Below, in pieces: positions 12,736 through 22,356 of a stretch of DNA of 64,000 bases (position 1 is its first letter; each line of letters opens with the position of its first letter). Under the pieces are notes generated by a model. That model ran no database searches, was not told where the DNA came from, and saw nothing but the letters and a program-made list of their open reading frames with translations. Origin of the DNA: an uncultured bacterium (GTDB taxonomy: Bacteria; Bacteroidota; Rhodothermia; Rhodothermales; Rubricoccaceae); contig CANLSR010000005.1 in assembly GCA_947493945.1 (NCBI GenBank), forward strand, positions 1 to 64,000, read 5' to 3'. A program made the position numbers and the translations under genes.

Positions 12736-13900
12736 GGATCGCGTCGAGAAGGCGGCGCGTAAAACCGCCCTGGGCGGCGGCCGCCTGGCGGACCAGGTCG
12801 AGCGAGGTTTGGCGGTGGCCCCGCCCCCACGTCGCCACTAGCGGCTGGCGGCGGCTGGGCAGCGCGTCGAGCGCGCCGGCCGCGCCGTTGGGCGGGGCCT
12901 CCAGCGCGTAGAGCGCCGCGTGGACGCCGGCCTCGGTCATGGCGCCCAGGCACATCGCGCACGGCTCCAGCGTCGTCGCCAGGATCAGGCCGTCCTCGGT
13001 TTCCCGCCCACCCATCAGCGCGTGGAGCGCGTCGGTCTCGGCGTGGCGCAGGCGGTCGCCGGTTGTGGCGGAGCGGTTGCGGCCTCGGGCCACGACCGTC
13101 CCGTCTGCACGGCCGATGACGGCGCCGATGGGCGCGTCGCCCGCGTCGAGGGCCTCGCGCGCCTGCTGCATCGCCTCGGCCATCAACGCGTCGGCAGCCT
13201 CGGCCGAGAACGTCGCGTCGCCGGGTTGGGCGGCGGCGAGCGCCGCGTCGAGGTCGTCCGCCAGCGCGGCGGTGGACGGGTACACGGCGCGCGCGCTGGC
13301 GCCCTCTAGGTCCTCCTCGGACCACACCCAAGTGGCAACGCCGACGAACGCCGTGCCGCCGCGCCGGGCGGCCCGGCCGTCGTAGACCGTGTCGCCAACG
13401 AGCACGCACGCCGCCGCCGGCACGCCGAAGTGCTCGGCCACGACGCGCACCAGGTCCGGGTCCGGCTTGCTGTCGTCCACGTCCGACGAGGTGGTGACAA
13501 AGTCCACTTGGTCGCGGAAGTCGACGCCGGCCGAGGCGAACAGCGCGTCGAGGTCGCCCTCGGACGACGACGTGGCCAGCGCCGTCTTCAGCCCCCGCTG
13601 GCGGGCGGCGTCGGCCAGCCGTTGGGCGCCGTCGAACACCCGGAACGCCTCGGCCTGGGCGATCTCGCGGAAGTGCCGGCCCAGGGCGTCACGGTAGTCG
13701 TCGCCGTGGTCGCGCTCGAACACCGGCCCGAACACGTCGGGCACCACGTGATCGGCGCCCTTGCCGATGGCCCGGTCGAAGCGGTCGCGGGCCACGGGGA
13801 CCCCGAAGTCCTCGGCGGCGCGGGCGAAGGCGCGGGCGTGCGCGCCGTTGGAGTCGACGAGGGTGCCGTCGAGGTCGAGCAGCAGGACGGAAGCAGACAT
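12725..13900 (-). CDS. HAD-superfamily phosphatase fused to CMP/dCMP/TadA-type zinc deaminase
   Basis: N-terminal DLDGTLVDSN, SKPDPD, VGDTVYDG HAD motifs; C-terminal APIGAVI, RHAETDAL, TTLEPCAMCLGAM deaminase motifs in one continuous ORF. Confidence 0.9.
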   Translation of the reverse strand: MSASVLLLDLDGTLVDSNGAHARAFARAAEDFGVPVARDRFDRAIGKGADHVVPDVFGPVFERDHGDDYRDALGRHFREIAQAEAFRVFDGAQRLADAARQRGLKTALATSSSEGDLDALFASAGVDFRDQVDFVTTSSDVDDSKPDPDLVRVVAEHFGVPAAACVLVGDTVYDGRAARRGGTAFVGVATWVWSEEDLEGASARAVYPSTAALADDLDAALAAAQPGDATFSAEAADALMAEAMQQAREALDAGDAPIGAVIGRADGTVVARGRNRSATTGDRLRHAETDALHALMGGRETEDGLILATTLEPCAMCLGAMTEAGVHAALYALEAPPNGAAGALDALPSRRQPLVATWGRGHRQTSLDLVRQAAAAQGGFTRRLLDAIRDQ

Positions 13901-13993
13901 GGGGCGGAGGGATGGAGCGGGCCTACGCGTGCGCCCCGCCGCGTGTCCGCCTCCGCCGGCCCTCAGGCCAAGCCCGACGACGCCGGCGCCCGG

Positions 13994-14485
13994 CTAGAGT
14001 CCGTGCGCCGCGCGCAGCCGCTCCAGGATCGCGTCGGTCGTCCGGTCCACCATGTCGTAGACGCGGTCGAAGCCGTCGGCCCCGCCGTAGTACGGGTCCG
14101 GCACCTGGTAGTCGCCCGGCTGGGGGTCGAACTCGCGGAACAGGCGGACGCGCGTGCCGTGGTCGCCTTCGGGATCGAGCGCCAGCGCGTCGTGGAGGTT
14201 GTCCTTGTCCATCACGAACACGTGGTCGTAGTGGCCGAGGTCGGCGGCGGTCAGTTGCCGAGCGCGGAGGGCGGAGAGGTCGGTGCCGCGCCGGGCCGCC
14301 GTCTCGGTCATGCGCCGGTCCGGCGGCGCCCCGACGTGCCAGCTCCCGGTGCCGGCCGAGTCGACCTCGACGTCGGCCGCCAGCCCGGCCGCCACCACCT
14401 TGTCCTGGAACAGCCCCTCGGCGACGGGACTGCGGCAGATGTTGCCCAGGCAAACGAACAGGACGCGGACGGGACGGTCAGACAT
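13994..14485 (-). CDS. Low-molecular-weight protein-tyrosine-phosphatase family protein
   Basis: VLFVCLGNICRSPVAEG active site and VPDPYYGG aspartate loop. Confidence 0.95.
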   Translation of the reverse strand: MSDRPVRVLFVCLGNICRSPVAEGLFQDKVVAAGLAADVEVDSAGTGSWHVGAPPDRRMTETAARRGTDLSALRARQLTAADLGHYDHVFVMDKDNLHDALALDPEGDHGTRVRLFREFDPQPGDYQVPDPYYGGADGFDRVYDMVDRTTDAILERLRAAHGL

Positions 14486-14504
14486 GAGGGACGTGGGGTC
14501 GGTG

Positions 14505-14528
14505 CCGCTGGCGGAGGCCGTCCGCCAG
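14505..14528. repeat. Inverted motif pair between divergent LMW-PTP and dxs genes
   Basis: ccgCTGGCGGA-GGCCG-TCCGCCAG. Confidence 0.8.
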
Positions 14529-14656
14529 TCGGGCGCAAGATGGGCAGAGTGGGCGGAGGCGACGCGCCCGGTCTTTCAACTCTGGCTGAAACCGGGGCTC
14601 CCCCACTCCGGTCTCAGCCTCGCCCGTCTATCTTCGGCCGTTCCCCCGCCGAGTGC

Positions 14657-16618
14657 ATGCCCCAGGACGCCCCGCTCCACACGCCCGGCCCGCTGCTGGC
14701 CACCATCGCCAGCCCGGCCGACGTCCGGGCGCTGCCCGTCGAGCGGCTGCCCCAGCTCTGCGACGAGCTCCGCGACTTTATCGTCGACATCGTCGCCGTC
14801 CACGGCGGGCACTTTGGGGCCTCGCTGGGCGTCGTCGAGCTGACCGTCGCGCTCCACTGGGCCTACGACACGCCCGACGACCAGCTGGTGTGGGACGTGG
14901 GGCACCAGGCCTACGGCCACAAGATCCTGACCGGCCGGCGCCAGGCGTTCCCCTCCAACCGGACGTACGGCGGGCTGAGCGGCTTCCCCAAGCGGTCCGA
15001 GAGCGAGTACGACACGTTCGGCGTCGGCCACGCGAGCACGTCGATCTCGGCCGCGGTGGGCATGGCCGTCGCGCGCGACCTCCAGCACACCGACCGCAAG
15101 GTGGTCGCTGTGATCGGCGACGGGTCGATGACGGGCGGCCTCGCCTTCGAGGGCCTCAACCACGCCGGCGCGGCCGACACCGACCTGCTGGTGGTCCTGA
15201 ACGACAACCGGATCTCCATCGACCCCAACGTGGGCGCGCTCCACGAGTACCTGGCGGGCATCTCGGCGTCGAAAGGCTGGAACAGCTTGAAGACCGACGT
15301 CTGGGACCTGTTCGACAAGTTGAAGGGCAAGGGCGGCGGCACGCTCCAGCGGCTGGCGAGCCGTGTCGAGGACGGCCTCAAGGCCGCGCTGACGCCCGGC
15401 ATGCTGTTCGAGGCGTTCGGCTTCCGCTACATCGGCCCGGTCGACGGCCACGACGTGGTGTCGCTGGCGCGGCGGCTCAAGGACGTCCGCGACCTGCCCG
15501 GCCCGATCCTGCTCCACACGCTGACGGTCAAGGGCAAGGGGTTCGCGCCGGCCGAGGCCGACCAGGTTAAGTGGCACGCCCAGTCGAGCCCGTTCGACAA
15601 GGTGACGGGCAAGAGCCTGGCCACGCCCACCGCCAGCGGGACGAAGCCGCCCAAGTGGCAGGACGTGTTCGGCGACGCGATGGTGGAGCTGGCGGAGCTG
15701 GACGACCGCGTCGTGGGCGTAACCGCCGCCATGCCGTCGGGGACGAGCCTGGGCACCATGATGGAGGCCATGCCCGACCGGGCCTTCGACGTCGGCATCG
15801 CCGAGATGCACGCGGTCGTGTTCGCGGCCGGCCTCGCGACCCAGGGCATGCGCCCGTTCGCGGCCATCTACTCCACGTTCCTGCAGCGCGCCTACGACGG
15901 CGTGGTCCACGACGTGGCGCTCCAGAACCTGCCCGTCGTGTTCTGCATGGACCGCGCCGGCGTCGCCGGCGCCGACGGCCCGACGCACCACGGCGCCCTC
16001 GACATCGCCTACATGCGCGCCGTCCAGAACATGGTCTGCGCCGCGCCCTACGACGAGCAGGACCTGCGCGACCTGATGTGGACGGCGCTCCAGCACGACG
16101 GCGGCCCGTTCGCCATCCGCTACCCGCGCGGCTCGGCGACGGGCATGGAGCTCCGGCCCGGCTTCCAGGCCATCGAGATCGGCACGGGGCGCCGGCTCCG
16201 CGACGGCGGCGACCTCGCGTTCGTGACGTACGGCGCCATCGGCCACTACGCCGCCCAGGTCTGCGACCGGCTGGCGGCGCGCGGCGTCGAGGCCGAGCAC
16301 GTCGACCTGCGGTTCGTGAAGCCGCTGGACCACGCGCTCTTGACCGAGGTGTTCGAGAAGCACACGGCCGTGATCACGGTCGAGGACGGCGTGCGCGACG
16401 GCGGCGCCGGCTCGGCCGTCGTCGAGTGGGCCTCGGACGCCGGGCTCATGGACGGCGTCCGCGTGGTGCGCCTCGGCCTGCCGGACCGCTACGTCGAGCA
16501 CGGGACCCAGCGCCAGCTCCACGACGAGGTCGGCATCGGGCCGGACGGCATCGAGCGCGCCGCGCTCGCGTTGGTCGACGCGCCGGCGACATCCGCCCCC
16601 TCGGCGGAGGCGGCGTAG
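14657..16618 (+). CDS. dxs: 1-deoxy-D-xylulose-5-phosphate synthase
   Basis: VWDVGHQAYGHKILTGRR, VIGDGSMTGGLAFEGLNHAG, HTLTVKGKG, DRAGVAGADGPTHHG. Confidence 0.97.
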   Translation: MPQDAPLHTPGPLLATIASPADVRALPVERLPQLCDELRDFIVDIVAVHGGHFGASLGVVELTVALHWAYDTPDDQLVWDVGHQAYGHKILTGRRQAFPSNRTYGGLSGFPKRSESEYDTFGVGHASTSISAAVGMAVARDLQHTDRKVVAVIGDGSMTGGLAFEGLNHAGAADTDLLVVLNDNRISIDPNVGALHEYLAGISASKGWNSLKTDVWDLFDKLKGKGGGTLQRLASRVEDGLKAALTPGMLFEAFGFRYIGPVDGHDVVSLARRLKDVRDLPGPILLHTLTVKGKGFAPAEADQVKWHAQSSPFDKVTGKSLATPTASGTKPPKWQDVFGDAMVELAELDDRVVGVTAAMPSGTSLGTMMEAMPDRAFDVGIAEMHAVVFAAGLATQGMRPFAAIYSTFLQRAYDGVVHDVALQNLPVVFCMDRAGVAGADGPTHHGALDIAYMRAVQNMVCAAPYDEQDLRDLMWTALQHDGGPFAIRYPRGSATGMELRPGFQAIEIGTGRRLRDGGDLAFVTYGAIGHYAAQVCDRLAARGVEAEHVDLRFVKPLDHALLTEVFEKHTAVITVEDGVRDGGAGSAVVEWASDAGLMDGVRVVRLGLPDRYVEHGTQRQLHDEVGIGPDGIERAALALVDAPATSAPSAEAA

Positions 16619-16781
16619 GGCGACCGCGCCGCTGGCGGTCCGGGCCAGCGCGAGGCCTAGGCTCTGTCTGGTGATTCGAACGCCGCCGAGGGCGAGCGCC
16701 GAGAGCCGCCGGCGAGGCGCGCGACGCCGGCGACGGCTCCCGGAGCCGCTCCCAGGCCAGGACGCGTTCGCCAGGCGGAGC

Positions 16782-17825
16782 CTAGGCCTCGCCGGCGCGC
16801 TCCGCCAGCAGGTCGAGCACGGCGGCCTCGGGCGGGCGCAGGCCGTCCGGCGTGTTGCCGGCGTTGCGGCGGCGGACCCGGTCGCGGAGGTCGCCCTCGC
16901 GGAAGGCGTCGAGCACGTCGGGGTGGACGTAGTACTGGCGGCACACGGCCGGCGTGTTGCCCAGCCGGGCGGCAGTGTCTTTGATGGCCTGCACGATGAG
17001 CCCGTCCACGGCGGCGCCCTCCACGCCCTCGTGCGCCGCCAGCGCCTGGGCAGCGGTGACCGTCCCGCCCCACGTGCGGAAGTCCTTGGCCGTGAACGCC
17101 TCGCCCGTCGTCTCCTGGAGGTAGCCGTTGACGTGGCCGGACTCCACGTCCTGGCGCTTGCCGGCCTCGTCGTAGAACTGGAACAGGTCGTAGCCGGGGA
17201 TGTCGCGGCAGGCCTTGACCAGCCGCGCCAGCGCCTTGTCGTGGACCGCCAGCGCCTGAGGCTTCCCGCTCTTGCCGGTAAACTCGAACCGGACCTCGTC
17301 GCCGTCGAACGACACGTGCTTGTCGCGGATCGTCGTCAGGCCGTAGGTGCTGTTTTTAGCGGCGTACTCCTCGTTGCCGACGCGCACCAGCGTCTCGTCG
17401 AGCAGCCGGACGCACAGCGCGAGCACCTTCTCGCGGCCCAGCGACCGCTTGCGCAGGTCCGACTCCACGCGGGCGCGGATCTCGGGCAGGGCCCGTCCAA
17501 ACGGCACCATGCGGTCGAACTTGAGCCGGTTGCGGTGGGCGTTCCAGTCGTCGTGGTAGCGGTACTGCTTGCGGCCCTTGGCGTCGCGGCCGGTCGCCTG
17601 GAGGTGGCCGTCGGCGGCCGGCGAGATCCAGACGTCGGTCCAGGCCGGCGGGATCACCAGCGCCTCGGCCCGCTCGCGGACCGCGTCGGAGACGAGCGAG
17701 CCGTCGGGGTGGTGGTACGAGAACCCCGTGCCGCGCCCGACGCGCGTGATCCCGGGCCGGCCGTCGTCGGCGTAGCGGAGGCTGGCGGGGGTGTCGTCGG
17801 GCTGGGCGGAGGGCGAATCGGGCAC
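16782..17825 (-). CDS. DNA topoisomerase IB (GTG start proposed; longer ORF to 18023 possible)
   Basis: WISPAADGHLQATGRDAKGRKQYRYH, VGNEEYAAKNSTYGLTT, TAKDFRTWGGT typical of bacterial TopIB. Confidence 0.9.
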   Translation of the reverse strand: MPDSPSAQPDDTPASLRYADDGRPGITRVGRGTGFSYHHPDGSLVSDAVRERAEALVIPPAWTDVWISPAADGHLQATGRDAKGRKQYRYHDDWNAHRNRLKFDRMVPFGRALPEIRARVESDLRKRSLGREKVLALCVRLLDETLVRVGNEEYAAKNSTYGLTTIRDKHVSFDGDEVRFEFTGKSGKPQALAVHDKALARLVKACRDIPGYDLFQFYDEAGKRQDVESGHVNGYLQETTGEAFTAKDFRTWGGTVTAAQALAAHEGVEGAAVDGLIVQAIKDTAARLGNTPAVCRQYYVHPDVLDAFREGDLRDRVRRRNAGNTPDGLRPPEAAVLDLLAERAGEA

Positions 17826-18050
17826 GGGCGGAGGGTGCAGGCGAGGAGAGTGGCCCCCAGCGAGAGCCGCCCCGCCGGCCCCGGCCGCCAGCGCGGATGG
17901 CCGGGGCGAACGATGCCGCCGAGGCGAAACCGTTCCCGCCTGGACCGGCGCGGCGGCGTCTGGTGCGATTGCACCACTCGGCGGCCGCGTCTGCACCAGA
18001 GACGGGGGCGAGCGGCGGGGCATGTTGAGGCCTCCCCTTCTCCCACGGCC

Positions 18051-18704
18051 ATGCCCCGCCTGCTCCTCTCATCGCTCGCCCTCGGCGTCCTGCTCGCCGG
18101 CCGCCCCGCCTCCGCCCAAGAGACGCCGTTCCCGACTCCGCCCCACGCCGATTCCACGCGGACCGTCCGGCCGGCGCCGCGCCTCAGCCGCGTCGCAGGC
18201 GTCGCGCGCGACACGCGAGGCCCGCGCCGCCTGGGCGGGCCGCGCGCCGGCGTCACGGTCCTGAGCCCGACCCTCGCGCGGCGCCTCAACGAGCTGTTCG
18301 ACGACCCCTACTGCTACGACACGTCCTGCCCCGACGACGGCCCCAAGATCTCGGAGAGCGTGCCCGTCATCACCCAGTTCGGGTGGCAGTTCGAGCGGCG
18401 GCTGTTCCAGGCCGCGAGCGGGCTCACCGGCGTGACCGAGTGGGTGCTGCTGGTGGGCGGCGCCGAGCGCGGCCTGTTTCTGCCCAGCGGCACGTTCATG
18501 GCCGGCGTCCGCACGCCCGGAGGGCTGGAGGTCGGCGTCGGCCCGAATCTGTCGTTGAGTGGCGCCGCCTACGCGGTCACGCTCGGCTTCAACTCCGAGT
18601 TTGGCGAGGTCAACGTGCCGCTCAACCTGGCCGTCGTGTTCGGGCAGGACGGGCCGCGCGCGAGCCTGCTGGTCGGCTTCAACGTGTCGGACCGGCGCTG
18701 GTAG
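18051..18704 (+). CDS. Secreted hypothetical protein, probable beta-rich outer-membrane-like protein
   Basis: Signal peptide MPRLLLSSLALGVLLAGRPASAQ; alternating hydrophobic strands at C-terminus. Confidence 0.7.
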   Translation: MPRLLLSSLALGVLLAGRPASAQETPFPTPPHADSTRTVRPAPRLSRVAGVARDTRGPRRLGGPRAGVTVLSPTLARRLNELFDDPYCYDTSCPDDGPKISESVPVITQFGWQFERRLFQAASGLTGVTEWVLLVGGAERGLFLPSGTFMAGVRTPGGLEVGVGPNLSLSGAAYAVTLGFNSEFGEVNVPLNLAVVFGQDGPRASLLVGFNVSDRRW

Positions 18705-18715
18705 AGGAGTCAGGG

Positions 18716-18812
18716 GCGAGGAATCAGGAATCAGCGCCCCGTCCCGCTGGCGGCCGCCGTCGCCAGCGCGCGGCGGCGGGCGGATTCCTCGTCCCGTTTC
18801 CTGATTCCTCGC
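18716..18812. repeat. Nested inverted repeat upstream of cysS
   Basis: GCGAGGAATCAGGAA (18716-18730) / TTCCTGATTCCTCGC (18798-18812), enclosing a CGCTGGCG/CGCCAGCG pair. Confidence 0.9.
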
Positions 18813-18861
18813 GAGCGGAGCGCGCCGGTCCCCCGGTAGCTTGGCGGATTCCCTCCGCGCC

Positions 18862-20439
18862 ATGCCTGACACTCCGCCGCTCCGCCTCCACGACACGCTC
18901 GCGCGCCGCGTCGAGACCATCGAGCCGGTCGCGTTCACGCCCGACGGCCAGCCGCTGCTGCGCTTTTACTCGTGCGGCCCGACGGTCTACAGCTACGCCC
19001 ACATCGGCAACTTCCGCACGTTCCTGACCGCCGACCTGGTGGTGCGGACGGCACGCGCGTTGGGCTGGGAAGTCCGCTACGTGTCCAACGTCACCGACGT
19101 GGGCCACTTGACCGAGGACGACGTGGCCGACGCCAGCGGCCAGGACAAGCTGGCCAAGGCGCTGGCCTCCAAGGAGGGCGAGTCGTTCGAGAACGTCTGG
19201 GACCTGGCCCGCCACTACACTGCCGCGCTGGAGCAGGACTGGCACGCGCTGAACCTGGTGGAGCCTGACGTGAGGCCGCGCGCGACCGAGCACATCCGCG
19301 AGCAGATCGAGGCGGCCCAGGCCTTGGTCGAGACCGGCCACGCCTACGAGACGGCCGACGGCGTCTACTTCCACGTGCCCAGCTTCCCGGCCTACGGCCA
19401 GCTCTCCGGCAACACCGACGCCGAGGCGCTGGCGGAGACCGCGCGCGAGACGGTCCGCGACGATGGCAAGCGCGACCCGCGCGACTTTGCGCTGTGGAAA
19501 AAGGACGCCGGCCACCTGATGCAGTGGTTTTCGCCCTTCGAGACGGGCGAGACCGGCGGCTGGGGCTTTCCCGGCTGGCACCTGGAGTGCTCGGTAATGG
19601 CCCAGAAGTACCTCGGCGAGACCATCGACCTGCACGGCGGCGGCGAGGACCTGCGGTTTCCGCACCACGAGTGCGAGATCGCCCAGGCGGAGTCCATCAC
19701 CGGCCAGCCGTTTTCGCGCCACTGGATCCACACGCGCTTTCTCCAGGTCGAGGGCGAGAAGATGTCCAAGTCGAAGGGCAACTTCCTGACCATCCACGAC
19801 CTGACGGCCGCCCCGGAGGACGGCGGGCGTGAGGATTGGGGCGCCCCGCTCGACCCGCTGGCGCTCCGCTTGGCGCTGATCTCGGGCCACTACGCCCGGC
19901 CGTTCAACCTGACGCGCAAGACGCTCGACGACGCCGCCAAAAACCGCCAGCGCTACCTCGACGCCGCCGCCGCCGCCGACGCCGGGCTCCACGCCACTGA
20001 CGCCGACCGCCAGTCGGGCGAGGCCGACCGTGCGCTGGCGGAAGGATTGGACACGGCCTGGAACGAGGCGCTGGCCGCGATGGCCGACGACCTCAACACG
20101 CCCATCGCGCTCGCCGCCGCCTACCGGGGCGCGGGCGAGGTCCTCGCCGCCGCCCGCCCGGACGGGCTCAACGCGGCCTCCGCCGAGACGGCCCGCCTCT
20201 TCCTCGACCGCGTGGACGGCCTGCTGGGCATCGTCGGGCGCGGCCCCGGGACCGACGCCGCCCCGCTGGCGGACGCCGACCGCGAGTTGGCGAAGCAGGT
20301 CGAGACGCTGCTCGCCGACCGCGCCGACGCCCGCGACGCCAAGGACTGGGCGCGCGCCGACGCCATCCGCGACGAGATCGACGCGCTGGGCGTGGTGGTC
20401 ATGGACACGCCCTCCGGCCCCACCTGGCGCCGCGCCTGA
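18862..20439 (+). CDS. cysS: Cysteinyl-tRNA synthetase
   Basis: [30 protein letters not shown]. Confidence 0.97.
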   Translation: MPDTPPLRLHDTLARRVETIEPVAFTPDGQPLLRFYSCGPTVYSYAHIGNFRTFLTADLVVRTARALGWEVRYVSNVTDVGHLTEDDVADASGQDKLAKALASKEGESFENVWDLARHYTAALEQDWHALNLVEPDVRPRATEHIREQIEAAQALVETGHAYETADGVYFHVPSFPAYGQLSGNTDAEALAETARETVRDDGKRDPRDFALWKKDAGHLMQWFSPFETGETGGWGFPGWHLECSVMAQKYLGETIDLHGGGEDLRFPHHECEIAQAESITGQPFSRHWIHTRFLQVEGEKMSKSKGNFLTIHDLTAAPEDGGREDWGAPLDPLALRLALISGHYARPFNLTRKTLDDAAKNRQRYLDAAAAADAGLHATDADRQSGEADRALAEGLDTAWNEALAAMADDLNTPIALAAAYRGAGEVLAAARPDGLNAASAETARLFLDRVDGLLGIVGRGPGTDAAPLADADRELAKQVETLLADRADARDAKDWARADAIRDEIDALGVVVMDTPSGPTWRRA

Positions 20440-20536
20440 CTCGGCGCCAGCGAGCGCCGCCAGCCGGTCGGGCTGGCGGCTCGTGTGGCCGGGGCGCTGC
20501 GCGTTTCGGCGGGGCCGCTCTCAGGCGGTGCGTTCT

Positions 20537-21571
20537 CTAGTCGCCGACCAACTCGGCCCAGACGCCGGCGTGGTCGCTCGGCCACAGGCCGCCGACGCGG
20601 TCGCCGGGATCGTCGAGCACCACTCCGGAATCGGCCACGCGGCCGAAGCCTCGGAACAGCACCACGTCGATGCGCCTGTCCAGGTCGGAGTTGTCGTTGC
20701 GGAGGTCCGCGTCCTGGCAGCACGTCTCCGCCGAATCGGCGGCCGAGGCATCGGTGAGGTCGGCGGTGAGCACGGTGTAAGTCTCGCCGGCTGCGTTGCC
20801 GTCCGAGTTGATGTCGCCCACCACGATCACCGGGCCGGACAGGCCGGCGACGGCGCCACGCAGCTCCGCACCCTGGGCTTTTTGGATCTTCTCCGCCCCG
20901 CCCACTTCGAGGTGCGTGTTGACAAACGTGAAGTCGAAGCCACCTACCGTAGCCGAGACGCTCTGGTAGGCGCGGACGAAGGTCTGGCTCTGGCCGCCGA
21001 TCTGGACCGCCAGCAGCGCGTTGAAGTCGGTCTCGACGTTCGCGCTCGTCCGGACGTCCGAGCGGGCCAGGATCACGTCGGCGTCTTGGTAGCGGACGTC
21101 GAAGAACGTCTGGCCGTCGGCGGTGGCGGGAAACTCGACCTCGGTGTTGGTGGAGATCGACGCGATACGGTAGCTCGCGCCCTCGGTGTCCAGCGCGGCC
21201 GTCAGCAGCTCGAGAAAGTCGTACGTCTTGTTGGTCGCCGGCGTCTTCGCCCCGTTGGGGAAGTTGTCGGCCGGGCTCTGGGTCCAGTAGGTCGAGACCT
21301 CCTGCAAGCCCACCAGGTCCGGGTCGACGCGCGCGATCTCGGCGGCGATGGCCGCCATGCGCGCGTCCGGGTCGGACTCTTTGACGGTGGCGTAGAGCTC
21401 GGCCACGCGCACCGGCACCAACTGGAGGTTGTCCTCGGTGGAGACCGTAAACAGGTCGCCGCCCAGGTAGACGTTCTGGCTCATCACCCGAACGCGGGCG
21501 GGATCGTCGTCCCCGGAGTCGCAGCCGGCGACGAACAGGACGGCGGCGGCGGCAAAGAGGAGGCGGCGCAT
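20537..21571 (-). CDS. Endonuclease/exonuclease/phosphatase-family lipoprotein
   Basis: Lipobox LFVAGCDSG; VMSQNVYLGGD, LVGLQEVS, VVGDINSDG, PSDHAGVWAEL. Confidence 0.88.
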   Translation of the reverse strand: MRRLLFAAAAVLFVAGCDSGDDDPARVRVMSQNVYLGGDLFTVSTEDNLQLVPVRVAELYATVKESDPDARMAAIAAEIARVDPDLVGLQEVSTYWTQSPADNFPNGAKTPATNKTYDFLELLTAALDTEGASYRIASISTNTEVEFPATADGQTFFDVRYQDADVILARSDVRTSANVETDFNALLAVQIGGQSQTFVRAYQSVSATVGGFDFTFVNTHLEVGGAEKIQKAQGAELRGAVAGLSGPVIVVGDINSDGNAAGETYTVLTADLTDASAADSAETCCQDADLRNDNSDLDRRIDVVLFRGFGRVADSGVVLDDPGDRVGGLWPSDHAGVWAELVGD

Positions 21572-21785
21572 CGGCGGGAGGGCGGGTGGTCTGGCAATAT
21601 GCCACGGCTGGCGGCCCGCGCCTAGTCCAGACGGCTCGCCCCACCGGCGACCGGCAGCCGAGCCGCTGGCGGTGAGGGCCGCCAGCGCGTGGCGGGCGGG
21701 GTCTGGCCGAGCCCCGCTCGGGGACCCGTCGCGCCCGACGGCCGGGCGGGCGCCGGTACCTTTCGCCTTCCCACCGCCGACGCCG

Positions 21786-22295
21786 ATGCCCCTCGACGCC
21801 TCCGACTACTCCTCCCTCGACGGCGGGCTCGTCCGCATGCTGGACCGGCTCCAGGCCGAGGGCACGGCGACCAAAGACCGCGACGTGGACCAGTTCCTGC
21901 GCGACGAGCCGGGCGCCGTCTTGCTGGGCCTGCTCTACGACCAGCGCGTGCTGGCCGAGGTCGCGTTCGCCGGCCCCCACAAGCTCCGCCAGCGGCTCGG
22001 CCACCTCGACATGGCGCGGATCGCCGGGATGGACCGCGACGCCTTTGCCGAGGTGTTCGTCCAGGCCCCGGCCGTCCACCGCTTCACCAACAAGATGGTG
22101 GACACCACCCAGGCCGTCGCCCGCCGCGTGGCCGACGACTACGGCGGCGACGCCCGCCTGATCTGGGCCGACGGCGATTGGAAGGCCGTCGAGAAGCGCG
22201 TCCAGGCCCTGCCAGGGTTCGGGCCGATGAAGGCCAAAAAGCTCAAGTTCTGCCTCTACTACTTCGGGCACCGCGACCTGAGCGAGCGCGCGTGA
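21786..22295 (+). CDS. HhH-GPD-type base-excision DNA repair protein
   Basis: 169 aa; C-terminal helix-hairpin-helix LPGFGPMKAKKLKF. Confidence 0.8.
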   Translation: MPLDASDYSSLDGGLVRMLDRLQAEGTATKDRDVDQFLRDEPGAVLLGLLYDQRVLAEVAFAGPHKLRQRLGHLDMARIAGMDRDAFAEVFVQAPAVHRFTNKMVDTTQAVARRVADDYGGDARLIWADGDWKAVEKRVQALPGFGPMKAKKLKFCLYYFGHRDLSERA

Positions 22296-22356
22296 ACAGG
22301 CGGCGAGGCTGAACCCCGGGCTACGGGTGGCGTTGACTGCGTCCCCCGAAATCGCC

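Noticed and set aside
22296-22356. yybP-ykoY-like riboswitch upstream of TerC
   Set aside because: Gap is only about 60 bp and no conserved Mn riboswitch core was found
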